A program made the translations under genes and the position numbers. Under the pieces are notes generated by a model. That model had not been told where the DNA came from, did not search any database, and worked only from the letters and a program-made list of their open reading frames with translations. Of a stretch of 64,000 nucleotides of DNA, positions 1 to 10,373 are shown one piece after another (the stretch's first letter is position 1; each line of letters opens with the position of its first letter). Origin of the DNA: Fasciola hepatica (taxonomy: Eukaryota > Platyhelminthes > Trematoda > Plagiorchiida > Fasciolidae); the NCBI GenBank assembly GCA_948099385.1, contig CANUEZ040000182.1, positions 21,143,501 through 21,207,500 on the forward strand, given 5' to 3'.

Positions 1-78
1 CAGAGTGTGAGTAAATGTGCAACAAAGCTGGTAACTCGACAACATGCTTCAACTTGATGAATCTTGTTCGTTGTGTGA
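1..78 (+). repeat. Left arm of an inverted repeat of Penelope RT sequence
   Basis: These 78 bases are the exact reverse complement of 1063-1140, so the same stretch of Penelope reverse transcriptase (…NLMNLVRCV…) is encoded here on the plus strand and there on the minus strand. The match stops at base 79 and runs into the window edge, so the true arm may be longer. Confidence 0.85.
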
Positions 79-187
79 CGACAATACGTGTGAAATATAT
101 AACCGAATGGAGTGAAAATGCTGGTGTGAAAAATGAGGTGTGGGGCTGGGGAGAATTGGTACAAGGCAACCATAAGAAAATCACGTG

Positions 188-1140
188 TTACGGCCACGGC
201 AACAACAACTGTTGCACGAGGTTACGTTGCTTACACAAATCCGGTTTCAATAGTCGAATTGCTATGGCTTCTGACGTCATCAGCAACCGCCTGCGTAATC
301 CTTTCGCGTGAACTCTGGGAGTTGTCAAGACTGGTCTAAAAGCTGTCACTGTGTCGATTTGATGTCCGCTATCCACCAGATGTTGTAGGATTGCGCTATT
401 GATAGTCCGGACTGTACCTTTGCGTAAAGAAGCCGGGACGTGTTCTGATATCCTCTTCGACACGCGTCTCTTCGTATGTCCAATATACTGTGCACTACAA
501 GAACACGTAAACTGATATAGAACAAAAGATTGAGACTGATGGGGCAACCTGTCCTCGGATTGTTGAACAATGAAAGGCTTCGTATTTGTTAAGATTCGGA
601 CATGTGCAGCGGGGAAAGACTTCCCGAGGGTCTTGGATATGCGCAGCTCTAGTATTTCTAGGGTTTTGTCACCTTTGAACGGGACAGTTAGAAAAATATC
701 CTTTTTCTTGGCCATTTGAACTTTCATTTTGTGTCTCCTCTCTCCCATATGTTAACGAATAAACGGTTCTGGATAGCCGTTTTTTAATAATGTACCGCGT
801 ATGTGTTCGAGTTCTTGGGCAGTCGTGTCAGGACTACAGATGTTTCTTGCTTTGTAGGTCAGACTGCTCACAAGGTTTCTTTTGTATCGTAGGGGAACAT
901 AACTTAGGAAATGTGTGTATTGCCCCAACCATGTACATTTCCGATAAGCCCTCCTTTCTATATGTCGGTCCTCCATTCTACGCAATCCCACATCAAGAAA
1001 GGCGAGGAAATTGTCCGTCTCTACTTCCACTGTAAATGTGGTAATTGCGTGGGCGGTATCGTTCACACAACGAACAAGATTCATCAAGTTGAAGCATGTT
1101 GTCGAGTTACCAGCTTTGTTGCACATTTACTCACACTCTG
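188..1140 (-). pseudogene. Penelope-like element 1: end of RT plus GIY-YIG nuclease
   Basis: The minus strand carries the 3' half of a Penelope-like retroelement protein in one reading frame. 1126-752 is the end of the reverse transcriptase (FLDVGLRR, YRKCTW, GQYTHF, then KNGYP near its end). 748-188 is the GIY-YIG nuclease that Penelope elements use for integration: a C-x-C pair, then AQYIGHTKRRVSKRISEH with the conserved arginine and histidine. The two parts are separated by an in-frame TAA at 754-752. Fingers and palm, including the catalytic aspartates, are missing upstream of 1140, so this is a dead 5'-truncated copy. The RT-to-GIY-YIG order is typical of the family. Confidence 0.85.
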
Positions 1141-2440
1141 CTATCTTTAGCTGCACATATACCCTCTTTTACCCAGTACTATATATGTCAATGCCTGAAG
1201 TGATATTTCGAAAAAAAATTTATTCGTTTTACAAAGAAACTGTTTGGTAAATACAAGAGAAAATTGTGATGGATAGCATGGGATTTGGACTAAACCAGTT
1301 TAACAAAGTTTCTCGATATGGCGAGTTGAATTCCCAAGTCCAATTTCAAGAATCCTTTATGCGGCGTTGTTTGCTCTCGGATGCGAAGTGTTTTATGTCA
1401 TTCTAAGCCCTATGGTGCTTCTCTCCTCCTACACCGTTCGCTGTTATTTTAAATTACCTGATTGTTCATGTCGTGAAACGGAAATTTGTTCTGCAAATGT
1501 CTGTCTTTGGTCATTAGTGAAACCCCATAAACAACGAACACTCAATGCGACTGTGATGGTTTTCTTCATTAAATTTGTACTTTAGGCAATATTGGTGTCA
1601 GGGCGCAGCGCTTTTAGGTCAAACAACTAAGGCAGACAGTCGATTACTCTCTCATCCTGTACTATTTTCTTTCCATGCTATCGTCATCATTGTCACTTAC
1701 TGAGTTTTCTTCCTAGAATAGGGTTACGGAAACGAAGTTCGCATCAATATCCTACAGGGTGTTGTGAATTTCAGGCGCACACTGTTATACTTCTATGACT
1801 GTCTAGCAATGCGATAACCTGTTCGCTTTGTTGGTCTTTTCTGCATTCAAATTACGGTTTACGTAAACCTTGACCGGCTTACTCAGGCAGCAGTTATACT
1901 CGTTAGAACAGGAAAAAACGTAGGTTGCTAGACGCGAACATTTCGTTTATAGATAAACAGCACCACGTATAACGCAAACATGATGCAGAAAGTTTGCTCG
2001 AGGATCACGTGAGTTAGTTTAATCAGGGTGCCAATGAAGCGCAGGTTCTGGATAATGTTTGAAAAGTACTTCATCGGTCCCCTTTTGACAACATCGGAGG
2101 TGCCTGCACAGATCACCAGCCGTAGCCTGAATACGACCGGTACGTATTCCCTTACCAGGGAGGCATCCAATAATCCAGCCACGATCCCTCCAATATTCAT
2201 CATGAAAGCGACACTGGCAATATCATTATTTGACGCTGGGTGATTAGGACTGCACTGTATCTGCAAGTGCAAACAGAACTGGGTCTCCCCGTGCTTAGAT
2301 CTCACCCATGTACGTCGCTCATGGTATGTCTCCACCCACTACATCCATGGAGCTGGTTCATCCTCTCGCAGAAGCACGTGGCATAAAATCAACTGAACGT
2401 TTATTATTTTAAATATTTTGTTGTCAAAAACACAGCGCTG
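1141..2440. other. No recognised gene
   Basis: I recognise no repeat family or conserved domain here. The only sizeable open frame is on the minus strand at 2335-1928. Confidence 0.4.
1928..2335 (-). CDS. Unidentified open frame with hydrophobic C-terminus
   Basis: A 135-codon minus-strand frame whose last third is hydrophobic (two likely membrane segments around CIMFALYVVLFIY) and ends KRNVRV. It begins at a non-ATG codon, so if real it would be a last exon; a possible acceptor (…CTGTGCAG) precedes GTSDVVKRGPMKY. I do not recognise the family. It may equally be a chance open frame in intergenic DNA. Confidence 0.2.
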   Translation of the reverse strand: METYHERRTWVRSKHGETQFCLHLQIQCSPNHPASNNDIASVAFMMNIGGIVAGLLDASLVREYVPVVFRLRLVICAGTSDVVKRGPMKYFSNIIQNLRFIGTLIKLTHVILEQTFCIMFALYVVLFIYKRNVRV

Positions 2441-2496
2441 TCGATAGAAATTTTAATTAACCGACGTTTCGGTTACCGCGGGTAACCTTTTACAAG
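2437..2496 (-). ncRNA. Decayed Penelope-type hammerhead ribozyme
   Basis: Read on the minus strand, 2485-2460 contains a perfect 7-bp hairpin (GGTTACC, loop CGC, GGTAACC) followed at once by GAAACGTCGG. That is the stem II, GAAA and GTC cleavage-site arrangement described for hammerheads in Penelope-like elements. The upstream core that should read CTGANGA reads about TGTAAAA, so at least two invariant core bases are changed and it is probably inactive. It lies in opposite orientation to the Penelope coding sequence that starts at about 2497, as expected for the inverted terminal tail seen in this family. Confidence 0.55.
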
Positions 2497-3627
2497 GCAA
2501 ATTTCCAATCAAATGATTCTGGGGTAGTCGTCGCCAAAATTTTTCTACATTCACTTGAATCCAAAGCACTCACCTCCTTCCACAATCCCCCACGTGTATA
2601 TCTAAGATACGTTGATGACACTTTTGTTATTATCAAATCCCGGTACAAGGATGATTTCCTCCGTTGTTTGAACAATCAATGTGACTCGATTAAATTCACG
2701 GTAGAAACAGAAGACAGTGACAGAGTCATCAACTTTCTAGACTGTCGTCTGAGGGTAAACAACTGTCAGAAATTCATTACCAGCGTTTATAGAAAACCTA
2801 CACACACAGACAGATATTTACACTCTGACTCAGCTCATTCTCAATGTGTAAAACGGGCACTTGTTTCGTCCTTAGTGAATCGGATCCAAAGTCTTTGTAA
2901 TGACCACGCCACTCAGGAGGAAGAAACAAAACGCTTAAACAGCCTCCTCCAAGACAACCACTATCCACCACACCTAATCAGACGTAAAATGTCGAAAAAG
3001 AAATCAACACGACAAAAGACGGAAGAGAAAGACCGGTTGGCCTCCATCGGAATCCGGTATCGGTCTGGGACTTCTGAGGCGATCAGATAAGGTCTCGGAG
3101 ATTATTATATCCGCACTTTCTTCATAATTGATAACACCTTGAAAGGTCACCTCATGAAAACCAAGGACCCAATTCAACTACAAAACCAAAACAACTGTGT
3201 TTACAAGATCAGCAGCAAAGAATGCCCCGCTGAATATAGTGGACAAACTAGCAGACAGCTGAGAATCAGAATCACAGAACACATGAGGGAAGAAAAATCT
3301 AAACCTACCGACAAAATGACCCTAGCCAAACTAGAGCGAGACTCAGCGATCGCACTTCATGCTATAGCCGAAGGACACGGAATCGATTATGACAACACCA
3401 AAGTTCTCCAACTTGGATTTCGAACGTACACAGAGCGCCTGTACGCTGAAGCCTTAGCAATCAGCGCTCACCCTACATGCATTAACCGGAACGACGGAGC
3501 GGGTGGATCAACCATCTGGACAGCTCTATGCTCGTTGAAGAACAAACATCCAGATGATCGGAATTTTACTTTGACCTCAAATGACCCCGCGATAAGTGAC
3601 ACTGATAATGGGAATAAGTGGGACTGA
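2494..3627 (+). pseudogene. Penelope-like element 2: partial RT plus GIY-YIG nuclease
   Basis: One plus-strand frame runs from the RT palm to the nuclease. Visible are RYVDDTFVII at about 2608-2637 (motif C, the YxDD catalytic site), INFLDCRLR, YRKPTHTDRYLHSDSAHSQ and a lysine-rich linker. From 3139 comes the GIY-YIG domain (CVYKIS…AEYSGQTSRQLRIRITEH, with YIG changed to YSG). An in-frame TAA at 3088-3090 separates RT from nuclease, and everything upstream of the SPxxP-like motif before YVDD is missing, so the copy is 5' truncated. It is a different subfamily from element 1. A CA-rich 3' flank follows. Confidence 0.85.
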
Positions 3628-3685
3628 CGCCCAATCCCTCCAACCACCGCACACCTAAACAATGCACACGCTCGCAGTAACACAC

Positions 3686-3715
3686 AAGCACGCACACACG
3701 CACACACACGCAGAT
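3686..3715. repeat. CA-rich microsatellite
   Basis: Imperfect alternating CA/CG tract just downstream of Penelope element 2, perhaps within its 3' untranslated part. Confidence 0.6.
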
Positions 3716-3770
3716 TAAATCACCCGTTGGCTAAACGTAGATATTAGTTCAAAACGAACGTATGACACTG

Positions 3771-3871
3771 TGTCGCCCAACCGATCTACCTCCCCATATT
3801 GGCTCAGGTACCCATACACAATTGGTCATGTGTGGGCAACTCACGAGATTACGTGATATCCAACCTAGTTA
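3771..3871 (+). repeat. Dispersed repeat, copy 1
   Basis: About 100 bp that recurs in the same orientation at 6991-7105, sharing TACACAATTGGTC, TGTGGGCA and GATATCCAACCTA blocks. No coding capacity; family unknown. Confidence 0.65.
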
Positions 3872-4580
3872 AGTCAAGTCAATGAGCTCTTTTATGCACC
3901 CGATGTAGGGCGAATATTCACCACATGTGTTTCACATGGCAATCCAAAAGAAAAGAGGGTATGGGCTTATTGGGAGGTGCAAAGAAATGCGTGGAAGCAA
4001 AACGAAGCAGTACATGCAATTTGATTAATGACAAAGGTGAGTAACGAGATCGTTGATTACTCGGTCACGGACTATGAGTAAACGAACAAGGTGAGGAATG
4101 AGTCTATTTCTATATGTAGACGTGCATGAATGAAGTATTTTGTATTTTGAATGGGTGGAAGAGGAAGAGACATTTAGCGCTCCGGATTTTCAGGTAATAA
4201 ATAGATCCAGAGAATGGCTTAAAGAACGGGCAACAAGCCTAAAGTTCCGACGATTCCCAAAAGACGGTAAAAGTCAGCGGAATGGCTGAAGGGCGGTTTG
4301 TGTTGAAGCAATTTCGATCACGGTTACATTTATGAGCGACGCCCAACGCAGCACTATCTGAGGGAGCTAAAAGTTCAACCGTTTGCAAGCAGAGCAGTCA
4401 AAAGTGTATTTTCCGATTGGCGGGAACCAATTGTCCTTATAGCAATCAGGCAACAACGGATAGCCCTGTAACATCAAACAACATAAAAACTGCCTAGAGC
4501 TAAGTACTTATTAGTTATGTTTATCTGCAATAGTTTTTGTTCACAAATTTACACGTTCAAACTCGGTCATTTCCAGGTCA
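3872..4580. other. No recognised gene
   Basis: I see nothing recognisable between the dispersed repeat and the CR1-like element. Confidence 0.4.
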
Positions 4581-5980
4581 CTATAGACGGCTCTGAAGAG
4601 TGGAGTGAAGACAATGATTTGTGCCGAATAGTAACCTATTTGTGAATTTGCCATAAGCATCAAAATGCTTGTTAATGATAGAGTCGGTGAGAATATCTCT
4701 ATTGTTGTTGCTACAACGGGACAGCAATTTCAAAGATTTGATGATAGGATCAAAATACTTTCCTTTCAAACTGGGGGAAATCATGGGAGAGCAGTAAAGT
4801 CAAAGAGGGAGAACGTAAGAGATTACAAAATGAAGTAAAAGATTTTAAGGTTCTCTAAGTTTTCGTGATCTGTATGATAGAAAAGAAAGCCTTCCGAATT
4901 CAGTGAAAACTGCTTCAACGTGACTAGTCCAGCGAAGGTAAGAGTAACTCCAAGGTAACAGACAGAATAAGCTGTAGATAGAATAAATGAGAGATACGGG
5001 AGGTTATTTAGAACAGTTTGGTAGCGTGATTCACATTGAAGATTGAAGGGGAAATCAACGCATTTTAGAACGTTGAGGGAAAGAGACTGGAAAATAGACC
5101 AGTTGCCAATTTGATTTAGACTGTTTAGAAGCAAATTCAAACTTTCATTTCCGTTATAGAGACATCCGAGTACAACATCATCGGCATATTTGCAGCCAAT
5201 GGGATTATAAGAAATAGGGAGATTATTAAAATATATGGAGAAAAGAAATGGGAACAGAATGGAACCCTGAAAAGCACCAGAGTTAAATTGAAGAGAAAAC
5301 TAGTGTCGGTTATCACAAGAAACTGTGCGATCAGAAAAATAATCACGAACAGTGTTCAAAGTACAACGGTAAACCCCATTATCATGCAGAGTATTCAGGA
5401 GAGTACCGCGACGAAGAGAACCAAATGCGCTCGTATATTCAAGAAAAACTAGCCTGACAGTACGGCCACCGTGATTACTAGTAGAAGTAATAGAATTACC
5501 AATGCAGCCAACGACACCAAGCGTGATAGGGGGTTTGTAGGCAAATTGTTTCGCGTTAGGACAGTGAACTTGAGGAATTATGGGGTGGAGGAGGACACCC
5601 TTAAATACATTCAGCAAGGCGGATATGCAGGCTATCAGACGATATTTGTTGGATCATTTCTTGGGAACAGTTGCGACGCATACCTATCTCCAATAATCGG
5701 GAATCACCACAAAATCAACAAAACGGCTAAATAAATCAGTCAAGGAGGATGTGAGTTCGAAAAAGTAGGCTTTTAGAAACACTGGTGATAGCAAGTCGGG
5801 GTCGCCAGTCTTAATGCATTTGTCTTGTTGTAGAACTTCAATGACCAAACCAGATGTAACGAGGTCGGGTTCATGGGATTCAAAGTATAGAGGGGGGAAC
5901 GAGAATGCGTCGGAATTACTGGTGAACTGGTGATTCAAATCTTCGACGTTTACCTTCAGCATGGGTCCGGCATAGCACAA
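4581..5980 (-). pseudogene. Decayed CR1-like non-LTR retrotransposon (RT to C-terminus)
   Basis: Minus-strand pieces in the order of a CR1-type ORF2: 5980-5684 the pre-RT region (HQFTS…KTGDPDLLSPVFLK), 5617-5300 RT motifs 1-2 (QFAYKP, FLEYTSAF, DYFSDRTV), 5300-5137 the motif B/C region in shifted frames (KYADDVV recoverable), 5140-4823 thumb, and 4784-4581 the C-terminal region (RLLFGTNHCLHSTL). The frame changes at least three times and stops are frequent, so it is long dead. The RT style (YSAF instead of KAF) fits CR1-like elements rather than RTE. No 5' endonuclease is visible. Confidence 0.75.
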
Positions 5981-8215
5981 CTATTTCGGGGCTTTCCACA
6001 TCTCACGGCAGTTCTCGTTAACCAGCATCTTTTTATGATCGCGTATATAGTGGATTACAGCATAAGGGGTAAATCCATAATCAAAAGACACTTTAAAAGT
6101 GGGTTGTGGGGGGACATTCATGTAAAAACCAATTTATTGGTCCTGCTTTCAAAGCGAGAGAGAGGTTGAGTGGGTGGGAAGACAGAAAAAGGGAAAGCAT
6201 TTCATAGTTTAACGGTTCACGGAAAAAGACTGAAAGGTGGAAGCACGACATCAAGTGACAGAATTTCGATAAGGATGACTAGCTGCCTGGGTACGTAATG
6301 ATCGGGAAATGTTTTGGGAAGAGGAACTGCCGAAGAAAGCTCAGAACAACAAAATCCAAAATAGTACCGGTAGAACAGGGACAACGAAACGACCGCTCGA
6401 CAGTGGGCAGATTGCAGGTTAGAGAAGGGTCATCGATCATCCGGGTTACATTTCGTTAAACCCGATCAAGAAGAGGGAGAATTAGACGAAGCTTCACCCC
6501 ACATGTGACTGAACTATTCAAGCACTATGTCGATATATAAATTATTCACATTTCGTGCTTCGGTCTTGATGAGTGCGGATAACGCTTTTACAGCACGATG
6601 CTATCGCAATTCGTACGCTCTTTCCTCGGCTCCACGGAGTCTCGTCAAGAGAGGCAAGGAGAACCTATCACGTCGAACATTATGGGTTTCCACGGGGCAA
6701 CACAAGTCATAATGAAAGGTAAGGTAGGCAGTTAAGTGTTCACGGTATGAGGATGCATCGTGCAGAAGAAAAATCGAGATTCTCAGGGGTGCAACCTTGT
6801 TTGCAGACGGTGCGCGACGAGTGCAGGGAGTTGGTCAAAGGTTTGCTTTTACAATAAATTCTAGGGTGAAGAAGTAAAATACAGCAATCAGAGGTGCCAA
6901 CAGGGGGGACGTTTATAAATTGTGAAAATATTTGGATGATGAACTATTGGCTGGACGTTTCCAACTAGCACTGAAAACTTCCCCTAATCGCTGTACCGCC
7001 CAACTGATCCATCCCAGCCCCCCCCCCCTCCCATGTTGGTTCAGATATCCATACACAATTGGTCCTGTGTGGGCAGCTCACGATATTATATGATATCCAA
7101 CCTAAACACGTAATTTGGCTCCTCAATAACCAAATCAGTCTGAAGTTGATGCAACCCATTTCCATCTAAGGCATGGCGTTCTGTATTCACCCAGTGTTGT
7201 CTGCCATGGTGCACGCTGACTTCTTCCATTTTCCTGACAGGACAGCTGGGGAGATCGGAGTTCAGAAGTACAGGAATTTTAAAAGACCTCCCACAGTAAA
7301 CAGCAATTAAATCATGGGGATTATAAATGATATTAAGCATGGACTAGATCCAGAAATAAACGTGATAGGGTTGACGTTTGAGATCGCTTTTGGTACATTC
7401 ATCGTCATTGCAGTCGCTTGTTGGTGACACTTACCATGCTTTCCTCGATGCTGACCCCGAACGCCCGCATAGTAACTCCCACTGAAAACTATGGTAAAAT
7501 GGAGAAAGAAACATTGGGCACCGTCTTCGCAGTCGGGAAATTAAGCAAACTGATGTAAGATGGACACGTTTTTCATACACAGTTATCATCATCATTGGAA
7601 GCAAAATAGGCTAGCCGGCTTGATCAGCTCACGGACTTCGGCAACGACGTATAATTCCATTCGTTTATTATTTTGGCATTGGCTGCTGTAACCAGGCTTG
7701 CAATCATTCTTGCTTCATTTGAATTTGCAAAGATCCCGCAGGCTCGGCTAGATTATGTGCACTGACGACAACGACACGTCTCTCGAGGTGTTTCGACGAT
7801 CGTCGTCGACATCGCAAAGTGTCACTATGCAAACCCGTTCTGTCGTCAAGCTATTGCCAAAGTGCGGACTTACTGGCCTATTTATGCCCTTATAAGTGAT
7901 AGGACTGAATTACTCCTGATATTATTGTTTTGCTTCGGTTCCGCTCCGCCCTGGAAATGAATGTCAGAAACTATACTCAAAATAGGCTTCAATAATACAG
8001 TAGGTTTATTGCGCCACAAATGACCACGTGGAGTAATCTGAGTGAAATAAATACCGTGTATCCACTCCCATTTTGCATTACTTGTGGGCTATCGGGACAA
8101 ACGTCAACCGCATGCGACTTGCGATCAAGGCAATCGCCAAAATGGGTGAAAGAAAAATCAAACATCATATGATTCATCATGTAGTGTGAACGTTCGATTC
8201 ACCATTGTAACCATG
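5981..8215. other. Mostly unassigned sequence
   Basis: Apart from the second copy of the dispersed repeat (6991-7105) and a poly-C run at about 7018-7028, I recognise no gene or element. The short open frames look like chance. Confidence 0.4.
6991..7105 (+). repeat. Dispersed repeat, copy 2
   Basis: Diverged second copy of the 3771-3871 repeat in the same orientation, with an expanded poly-C tract inside it. Confidence 0.65.
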
Positions 8216-8218
8216 GAA

Positions 8219-8263
8219 GCACTGTACAGCTGTTTTTTCCTTGCTAGGAATCATCAGCAGTGC
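8219..8263 (-). ncRNA. Hammerhead ribozyme, type I layout
   Basis: Read on the minus strand: stem I GCACTG (8263-8258) pairs perfectly with CAGTGC (8224-8219). The core CTGATGA is 8257-8251. Stem II TTCCT/AGGAA with loop AGCA is 8250-8237. Stem III ACAGCTGT is 8233-8226 (2 bp plus tetraloop, or an intermolecular 4-bp stem), and the cleavage triplet GTA is at 8227-8225. The GAA after stem II reads AAA, so the invariant G12 is changed and activity is doubtful. Everything else fits the consensus. Confidence 0.65.
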
Positions 8264-8420
8264 ACATCCGCCGAGTCCTCACTGGGACTCGAACCCGTGG
8301 TGATCGATTTTGAGTCGGACGGCTGGCCGCCAGACTATCTGGGCTGATTCTCAACGGTTTACTCCAGCTATACACCACACATATTAAGTTGGGCCATTCC
8401 TGACTTACTCCGGATTGGCT
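8219..8420 (-). mobile_element. tRNA-derived SINE with hammerhead ribozyme (Sm-alpha-like)
   Basis: On the minus strand, a tRNA-like segment (8340-8265) has an A-box-like TAGTCTGGCGG, a Leu-tRNA-like anticodon region (GACTCAAAATCG) and a B box inside GGGTTCGAGTCCC. About 20 nt further on comes a hammerhead-ribozyme fold. A pol III promoter followed by a hammerhead is the known plan of the schistosome Sm-alpha SINE-like family. The ends of the unit are not defined here; 8420 is an estimate. Confidence 0.65.
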
Positions 8421-8648
8421 CTGCGGTTCACCTCGTTGTTCGCTCAAATACAGATTTGTCAGTGGTGAAAATAGACTCTGACAGCCAGGTTTGGTTTATT
8501 ACCTTTAAAATCTCCACCTCCGGTCGCATTCTGTTTCACTACTTTCTTCTACATGAGTGCGCTGGAAGGGGTCATCCGTACCAGTAGCGATGACCAGTAA
8601 CACAACTCAGAAACATGGGGTAGAGAACTACAAAAGGAACCAGCACAC

Positions 8649-8652
<4 letters not shown>

Positions 8653-8702
<50 letters not shown>
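8653..8702. repeat. TA dinucleotide microsatellite
   Basis: About 25 uninterrupted TA units at the 3' boundary of the RTE-B copy that starts at 8703. Confidence 0.97.
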
Positions 8703-8708
<6 letters not shown>

Positions 8709-9060
8709 CAAGCATAGCGTCAATGCAGTTCCGTTCGCTGAACCATGAAATGTGGCCTCTGTGTTTTGTTCCTTGCACAATCGTCCATCTGACGGGAATA
8801 TGAAAGCATAACTGAGAAAATAGACGGAAACAAAATAGCAAACAGAAATCACGATGACAAAGACGGAATTCCGAATGCAAACAGTCCATTGACCGCGAAA
8901 CCCAGCCATCTCACATATTATTAATAATCATTATTGACATCGTATATTTCCAGAAACAATTGAGAACACGGCTCAAAAACATGATCAGGATGTACAGGCA
9001 TCTGTGATGGTTTACTCAAAGTAAGACTAGGCAGCCGGAACAATCTCCTGGTTGATGGCT
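8703..9060 (-). mobile_element. RTE-B copy 1: C-terminal codons and 3' UTR
   Basis: Minus-strand 3' end of an RTE-type non-LTR retrotransposon. The end of the ORF (GWGPREPSTRR) reads into a 3' UTR matching that of the RTE-B copy at 15186-15400 (shared GCATTCGGA, TTGATTTC-type blocks). It ends at the TA microsatellite. Confidence 0.6.
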
Positions 9061-9870
9061 CGCGTGGACCCCAACCCGGAAATCCAACACGTCCTACTTG
9101 GTTAAGTTCACTGGTAAAGGTTTTCATACTCTTCTACCATGTCATGGATTGACCACCTCCCAACCACTACCTGCTTCGAAGAACAACGTGCGCCGAGGAA
9201 ATATAACGGTGAGCCTAGGTAACACATGTCCCAGTTACATTAACGTGTTCAGATTCAGTGCTTGTTCCGATGAATGACCTCTGGTTCCCAACACCCTACT
9301 TCTAACCTCGGCATTGCCGATACAGTGTTCCCATTATATTCGGTCAATGTTATGGAGACATCAGTGCAATGTACACTAGACCTTTGACAGAGTCGTATTT
9401 CACGCCAGTGTCACAGATGGCTGTTATTGGCAAAAGCTAAACGCACTTTCTGTATACACGATGACACTTCATCCGATATCTGAACACCTGATGAAGTGTA
9501 ACTGCTCAGATAACATAACTTATCTACTTTAGATAGAGCTTCCCCTACCAGGAAGAAGTCTGGTGTTGATCCGGCCCAGTGCTGCAGCAGGATTTGACAC
9601 CTTGAAAGGTGATAGACGCATCCCAAACATTGCCACGATGTTGTTTAGGACATCTAAGAAAGATTGCAACTTACCTGGATCTTCACTTAGAAGAACGATA
9701 TCGTCCGCGTACTCTAAGTGAGACAATATACTCCCTAAGCACAGGTCAGTACCGTTATTCTCCCACGAAAATAAGGCTATCTCAAGAACCATTTCAGTTG
9801 CAAAATTGAAGAGAAAGGGTAGAAGAGAGCAACCCTGATGAACGCCACTTCTCGTGGCGAAGTAAAACCA
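9061..9870 (-). pseudogene. RTE-B RT (motif B to thumb) in the duplicated tract
   Basis: Minus-strand RT fragment in two frames: 9876-9529 with SGVHQGCSLLPFLFNFATE (motif B) and LEYADDIVLLSED (motif C, intact YADD), then 9626-9411 with GEALSKVDKLCYLSSYTSSG (thumb). A frameshift near 9600 and stops beyond 9411 make it non-functional. It is identical in arrangement to 17441-18248. Confidence 0.85.
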
Positions 9871-10373
9871 ATGCAAAGATTACCCATAACAAAAAGTTTG
9901 AAATTTTCATACGTAACTTTCTGGTAGCAGGTGTTGCCGTAGAATATTTTGTAATAACACATGGTTAAGACGTAGACGCCATAGTTGTTCGGGAGTCGCA
10001 CGGCTGAACTTCGCAGGAGTGGGAGTCTACAACAGACTGAAATGCGGCTGTCAGAACTACGAGTGTCTGTGAGTGCTTGTATTTCGACGGCGTTCATATG
10101 CACTCGAGTGGTCGTACGAGGCACAAAGAGGCGCGGAAGCTGGCAAAACAGAGCACATTAGTAGATGAACAGCCGAGTTAGTCGGTTTCGATTATTATAC
10201 ATACTTGAAATGACCCATTTTTCGACAGGCCTTGCAAATGACATTTTTGGCAGGGGATCTTATGCAAGGATGCATATAATAACCACGAAATAACGGTTAT
10301 CTTTACCAATAGCACGCAGTTGGTCCGGTATCGATCGGTGGATTGGCCAGTTTTGTCTGTGTTGGAGGACATA
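9871..10373 (-). pseudogene. Gypsy gag zinc knuckle and protease fragment (duplicated copy)
   Basis: Minus-strand copy of the gypsy segment at 16936-17440, with the CxxC zinc-knuckle remnant and the protease motif TDTRSSDSRIS (normally DTGSSD). At 10373 it is fused to RTE-B reverse transcriptase sequence, making a hybrid open frame (10546-10178) with no biological unity. Confidence 0.75.

Larger units (their letters stand above)
9061..10373 (-). repeat. Inverted duplicate (left arm) of 16936-18248
   Basis: Paired positions sum to 27309 over almost the whole length with only scattered substitutions and one 2-nt indel near 10360. Both arms contain the same gypsy protease/RTE-B junction. The arms are 1.31 kb and lie about 6.6 kb apart. 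The left arm is embedded in an RTE-B copy on both sides, the right arm in a gypsy element, so the right copy is the source. Confidence 0.92.

Noticed and set aside
8265..8340. tRNA-Leu gene
   Set aside because: The B box is good, but the acceptor stem and anticodon arm do not fold and the segment is fused to a hammerhead; a SINE fits better.
8557..8909. Open frames encoding long YIYI repeats
   Set aside because: They are translations of the TA microsatellite.
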